Shown here: piece after piece, positions 9,488 through 11,749 of the stretch
Numbering within the stretch: position 1 is the stretch's first letter
Layout: each line of letters starts with the position of its first letter
NCBI GenBank assembly: GCA_019232735.1
Contig: JAFANL010000105.1
Coordinates: forward strand, 1 to 11,749
Length of the DNA: 11,749 bases
Source of the DNA: Aquitalea sp.
Lineage (GTDB): Bacteria > Pseudomonadota > Gammaproteobacteria > Burkholderiales > Chromobacteriaceae
Direction of reading: 5' to 3'
Notes under the pieces: generated by a model
The model's database searches: none
Seen by the model: the letters and a program-made list of their open reading frames with translations, nothing else
Told to the model about the DNA's origin: nothing
Translations under genes and position numbers: made by a program

Positions 9488-10936
9488 ATGAGCACCCACT
9501 CTGCCCTGATCCTGCTGCTGCACATCAGTCTGCAAATCCTGCTGATCCTGCGTGTGCTGCTGCGCCCCTATCGCGACCCCGCCGCCCGCATCGCCTGGAC
9601 GGTGGTGGTGGCCACCATGCCCTTTATCGGCATCCTGGCCTATCTGTTGCTGGGCGAAGTCAGCATTGGCAGCCGCCGCATGGCCAGACTGGCGCGCATC
9701 CAGCGCCAGCTGCCACCGTTGCCAGCACTGGAGCATGCCTGGCCTGCACTGCCACTGCCTGCGGATCAGGCCCAGCTGTTTCATGTCGGCCAGTCCATCA
9801 GCGGCTTTGTGCCCTGTGCGGACAATCGGGCACAGCTGATGGCAGATTCCAACAGCACCATCGACAGCATGGTGGCGGATATTGATGCCGCCCGCGTCCA
9901 TGTGCATCTGCTATTTTATATCTGGTTGCCGGACCACAATGGCCGCAAGGTGGCACAGGCCTTGATGCGTGCCGCAGAACGGGGCGTGGCATGCCGCGCC
10001 ATGGCCGATGCAGTCGGCTCGCGCGATTTGCTGCACTCGGTGCTGTGGCGGGACATGCAGGCTGCCGGCGTGCAGCTGGCCATTGCCCTGCCGGTTGGCA
10101 ATCCCTTGCTACGTCCCTTCAGCGGTCGTATCGATGTGCGCAACCACCGCAAGATCGTTGTCATCGATCATCACGTCGGCTACAGCGGCAGCCAGAACTG
10201 TGCCGACCCAGAGTTTCGTATCAAGCCACGCTTCGCCCCCTGGGTGGATGCGATGATACGCATCGCCGGCCCGGTGGTCGGGCAGATGCAGCGCCTGTTT
10301 GCCACGGACTGGATGCTGGCCCGGCAGGAAGACCTGAGCCCGCTGCTGGCAACACCGGTCGCGCTCCCCGAAACAGAAACCGGCTGGCCCGTGCTGGCAC
10401 AGGCGGTGGGCACCGGCCCCACGGCCCGCCATTCCGCCATGCCGGAGCTGTTTGCCGCGCTGATCTACAGCGCACGCCAGCGGCTTACCATCACCACGCC
10501 CTATTACGTTCCCAACGAGGCGCTACAAAGCGCACTCTGTGCCGCCGCCCAACGCGGTGTCCTCACCACCTTGCAGTTGCCCGCCCGCAATGACTCGCTG
10601 GTGGTCAGTGCCGCCAGTCGCAGTTACTACGCTGAATTGCTGGCGGCCGGGGTGGTGATTGCCGAATACCATGGCGGCCTGTTACATAGCAAACTGCTGA
10701 CGGTGGATGAGGATATCTGCCTGATCGGTTCAGCCAACCTGGATCGGCGCAGCTTTGAGCTGAACTACGAAAACAATCTGCTATGTCATGGTCGCGAGCT
10801 GACTGCGGCACTGGTGCAACGCCAGCGCGACTACCTGCAGCATTGCAGCCTGGTCAGCGCCGAGGACGTGGCGGCCTGGCCCTTGTCACGCCGCTTGTGG
10901 AACAATACCGTCGCCATGCTGGGCCCCCTGCTATAA
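9488..10936 (+). CDS. cls: Cardiolipin synthase (two-HKD phospholipase D family, ClsA-like)
   Basis: The 482-residue inner-membrane enzyme joins two phosphatidylglycerol molecules into cardiolipin plus glycerol (ClsA-type reaction). Two N-terminal membrane helices (about 5-25 and 36-56) carry the typical spacing motif RPYRDPAARIAW between them. Two catalytic HxKxxxxD motifs follow: H220/K222/D227 in NHRKIVVID and H400/K402/D407 in HSKLLTVD, each with its downstream G-S-x-N element (GSQN 234-237 and GSANLDRRSFELNYENN from 414). Length and layout are those of a complete ClsA. The start at 9488 fits the family's N-terminal helix; no clear Shine-Dalgarno precedes it, and an in-frame ATG at 9476 is an alternative. 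It diverges from the KirBac gene across 115 bases, and its stop overlaps that of the convergent methyltransferase gene by 6 bases. Confidence 0.96.
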   Translation: MSTHSALILLLHISLQILLILRVLLRPYRDPAARIAWTVVVATMPFIGILAYLLLGEVSIGSRRMARLARIQRQLPPLPALEHAWPALPLPADQAQLFHVGQSISGFVPCADNRAQLMADSNSTIDSMVADIDAARVHVHLLFYIWLPDHNGRKVAQALMRAAERGVACRAMADAVGSRDLLHSVLWRDMQAAGVQLAIALPVGNPLLRPFSGRIDVRNHRKIVVIDHHVGYSGSQNCADPEFRIKPRFAPWVDAMIRIAGPVVGQMQRLFATDWMLARQEDLSPLLATPVALPETETGWPVLAQAVGTGPTARHSAMPELFAALIYSARQRLTITTPYYVPNEALQSALCAAAQRGVLTTLQLPARNDSLVVSAASRSYYAELLAAGVVIAEYHGGLLHSKLLTVDEDICLIGSANLDRRSFELNYENNLLCHGRELTAALVQRQRDYLQHCSLVSAEDVAAWPLSRRLWNNTVAMLGPLL

Positions 10937-11653
10937 GTCTCCCGCTCCCTGGCCACCAAACAGGCCGGGCACGGTGTTTTCCTGCTCGAAACGCAACAAG
11001 GCCGCCTTCAAGGGCAGGCCACCCGCGTAGCCGGTCAGGCTGCCATCCGCGCCCAGCACACGGTGGCAGGGGACGATCAGGGCGATGGGATTGGTGGCAT
11101 TGGCACGCCCCACGGCCCGGGCCGCACCCGGCTTGCCCAATGCCAGCGCCAGCTCGCCATAGCTCATGGTTTCGCCATAGGGAATGCGGCACAAGGCCGC
11201 CCATACCTGCTGCTGGAAGTCCGTACCATGTGCAGCCAGCGGCAGGTTGAACGCACGTCGTTCGCCACTTTCGTATTCGCGCAGTTGCCGGGCTACGGTG
11301 GCAATGGCGGCATCATCACGCCGGCTACCGGACAATACCGCCCGCTGCAACTCATGCTCCAGATGAAAATCCAGCCGTAGCAGCCGTCCTTGCACATCCA
11401 GCCACACCATGGCCGGACCAAAGCGGGTCACCACCACGCCATGGCACGCCGCATGCAATGGTGCAGCCAGTGGCGCAGTGGTGGCTCCACGCGGTTCTGG
11501 CGCGTCCTCGGCCAACGCCGCCTGGCCATCGCTCCACAAACCATGCTGGGCAAACAACGGTGTGGCAACCGACTGGCGGTGACTGATCCCGGACGCGCTG
11601 GCCGCATCGGCGGGTGTGGTCTGACTAAACAGATCGGGAACGGAATGTTTCAT
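10931..11653 (-). CDS. ogt: Methylated-DNA--protein-cysteine S-methyltransferase with N-terminal extension
   Basis: The suicide enzyme moves the methyl group from O6-methylguanine (or O4-methylthymine) in DNA to its own cysteine. In the 240 residues, the acceptor is C196 in IVPCHRVLG (193-201). The domain contains FQQQVWAALCRIPYGETMSYGELA before it, RAVGRAN (179-185) in the helix-turn-helix, and GYAGGLPLKAALLRFEQ after it. The ribonuclease-like N-domain is about 71-140. Residues 1-70 are an unusual Ala/Pro-rich extension; Ogt proteins are normally about 160-180 residues. The ATG at 11653 overlaps the stop of the alkA-like gene (ATGA) and has GGAG (11662-11659) 5 bases upstream. The linkage to alkA supports a repair operon, possibly an adaptive-response relative. 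There is no Ada methylphosphotriester domain in the visible part. Confidence 0.95.
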   Translation of the reverse strand: MKHSVPDLFSQTTPADAASASGISHRQSVATPLFAQHGLWSDGQAALAEDAPEPRGATTAPLAAPLHAACHGVVVTRFGPAMVWLDVQGRLLRLDFHLEHELQRAVLSGSRRDDAAIATVARQLREYESGERRAFNLPLAAHGTDFQQQVWAALCRIPYGETMSYGELALALGKPGAARAVGRANATNPIALIVPCHRVLGADGSLTGYAGGLPLKAALLRFEQENTVPGLFGGQGAGDL

Positions 11654-11749
11654 ATGCTCTCCGTCAGGCTGGCCCACAAATGCAGCGTAGCCAGGCTGCG
11701 ACAAGGGGAGAAAGCCTGCATCAGTTGTTCGGTCTGGCGCGCATCCGGT
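11650..11749 (-). CDS. alkA: AlkA-like DNA-3-methyladenine glycosylase, C-terminal fragment
   Basis: Only the last 32 codons are in the window, entering from the right edge and ending in TGA at 11652-11650. The residues include FSPCRSLATLHLWASL, which fits the C-terminal helix of AlkA-type glycosylases (E. coli AlkA has WKPWRSYALLHIWY there, from memory). AlkA removes 3-methyladenine and related alkylated bases. The catalytic helix-hairpin-helix region lies outside the window, and an Ada-AlkA fusion cannot be excluded. The ATGA overlap with the methyltransferase gene supports co-translation of two alkylation repair proteins. Confidence 0.7.
   Translation of the reverse strand, partial: PDARQTEQLMQAFSPCRSLATLHLWASLTESI

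Noticed and set aside
9373..9525. Upstream extension of the channel gene to 9525
   Set aside because: It would cover the channel's own promoter and Shine-Dalgarno and part of the cls start; the added residues do not look like a Kir N-terminus.

Overview
The window looks like chromosomal DNA of a GC-rich betaproteobacterium of the Chromobacterium/Aquitalea/Vogesella type (Neisseriales). This is inferred from memory, not from a search: the phenylalanine hydroxylase is nearly the same as the well-known 297-residue Chromobacterium violaceum enzyme, and the potassium channel closely resembles KirBac1.1 of Burkholderia pseudomallei. No rRNA, tRNA, insertion sequence, phage gene or CRISPR array is visible. 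Coding density is high and no gene-free stretch exceeds about 140 bases.

Region 1 (1-6850, all +) is a signalling operon. It holds the 3' part of a histidine kinase, a stand-alone receiver overlapping it by 4 bases, a 909-residue PAS-PAS hybrid kinase with one degenerate receiver, one intact receiver and an HPt domain, an RpfG-type receiver-HD-GYP phosphodiesterase, and an HDOD-receiver-GGDEF diguanylate cyclase. After a 67-base gap behind the stand-alone receiver, the genes are 3 bases apart or overlap, and a strong intrinsic terminator follows the last one. The likely design is a phosphorelay that feeds two receiver-controlled enzymes of opposite sign, one making and one destroying c-di-GMP. 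The HDOD-REC-GGDEF fusion and the pairing of both enzymes behind a two-kinase relay are the most system-like features of the window.

Region 2 (6948-8452) holds phhA on the minus strand and a divergent Lrp/AsnC-family regulator on the plus strand. They share a 137-base control region with a good sigma70-like promoter for the regulator and a perfect 7-bp inverted repeat. This suggests that the regulator controls phenylalanine/tyrosine metabolism.

Region 3 (8464-10936) holds a KirBac inward-rectifier potassium channel on the minus strand and, divergently, a two-HKD cardiolipin synthase. They share a 115-base promoter region. Because KirBac channels respond to anionic lipids such as cardiolipin, this neighbourhood may be functional.

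Region 4 (10931-11749, minus) is a DNA alkylation repair pair. The last 32 codons of an AlkA-like 3-methyladenine glycosylase overlap by 4 bases an O6-methylguanine methyltransferase with a long N-terminal extension. The methyltransferase gene converges on the cardiolipin synthase gene and the two stop codons overlap.
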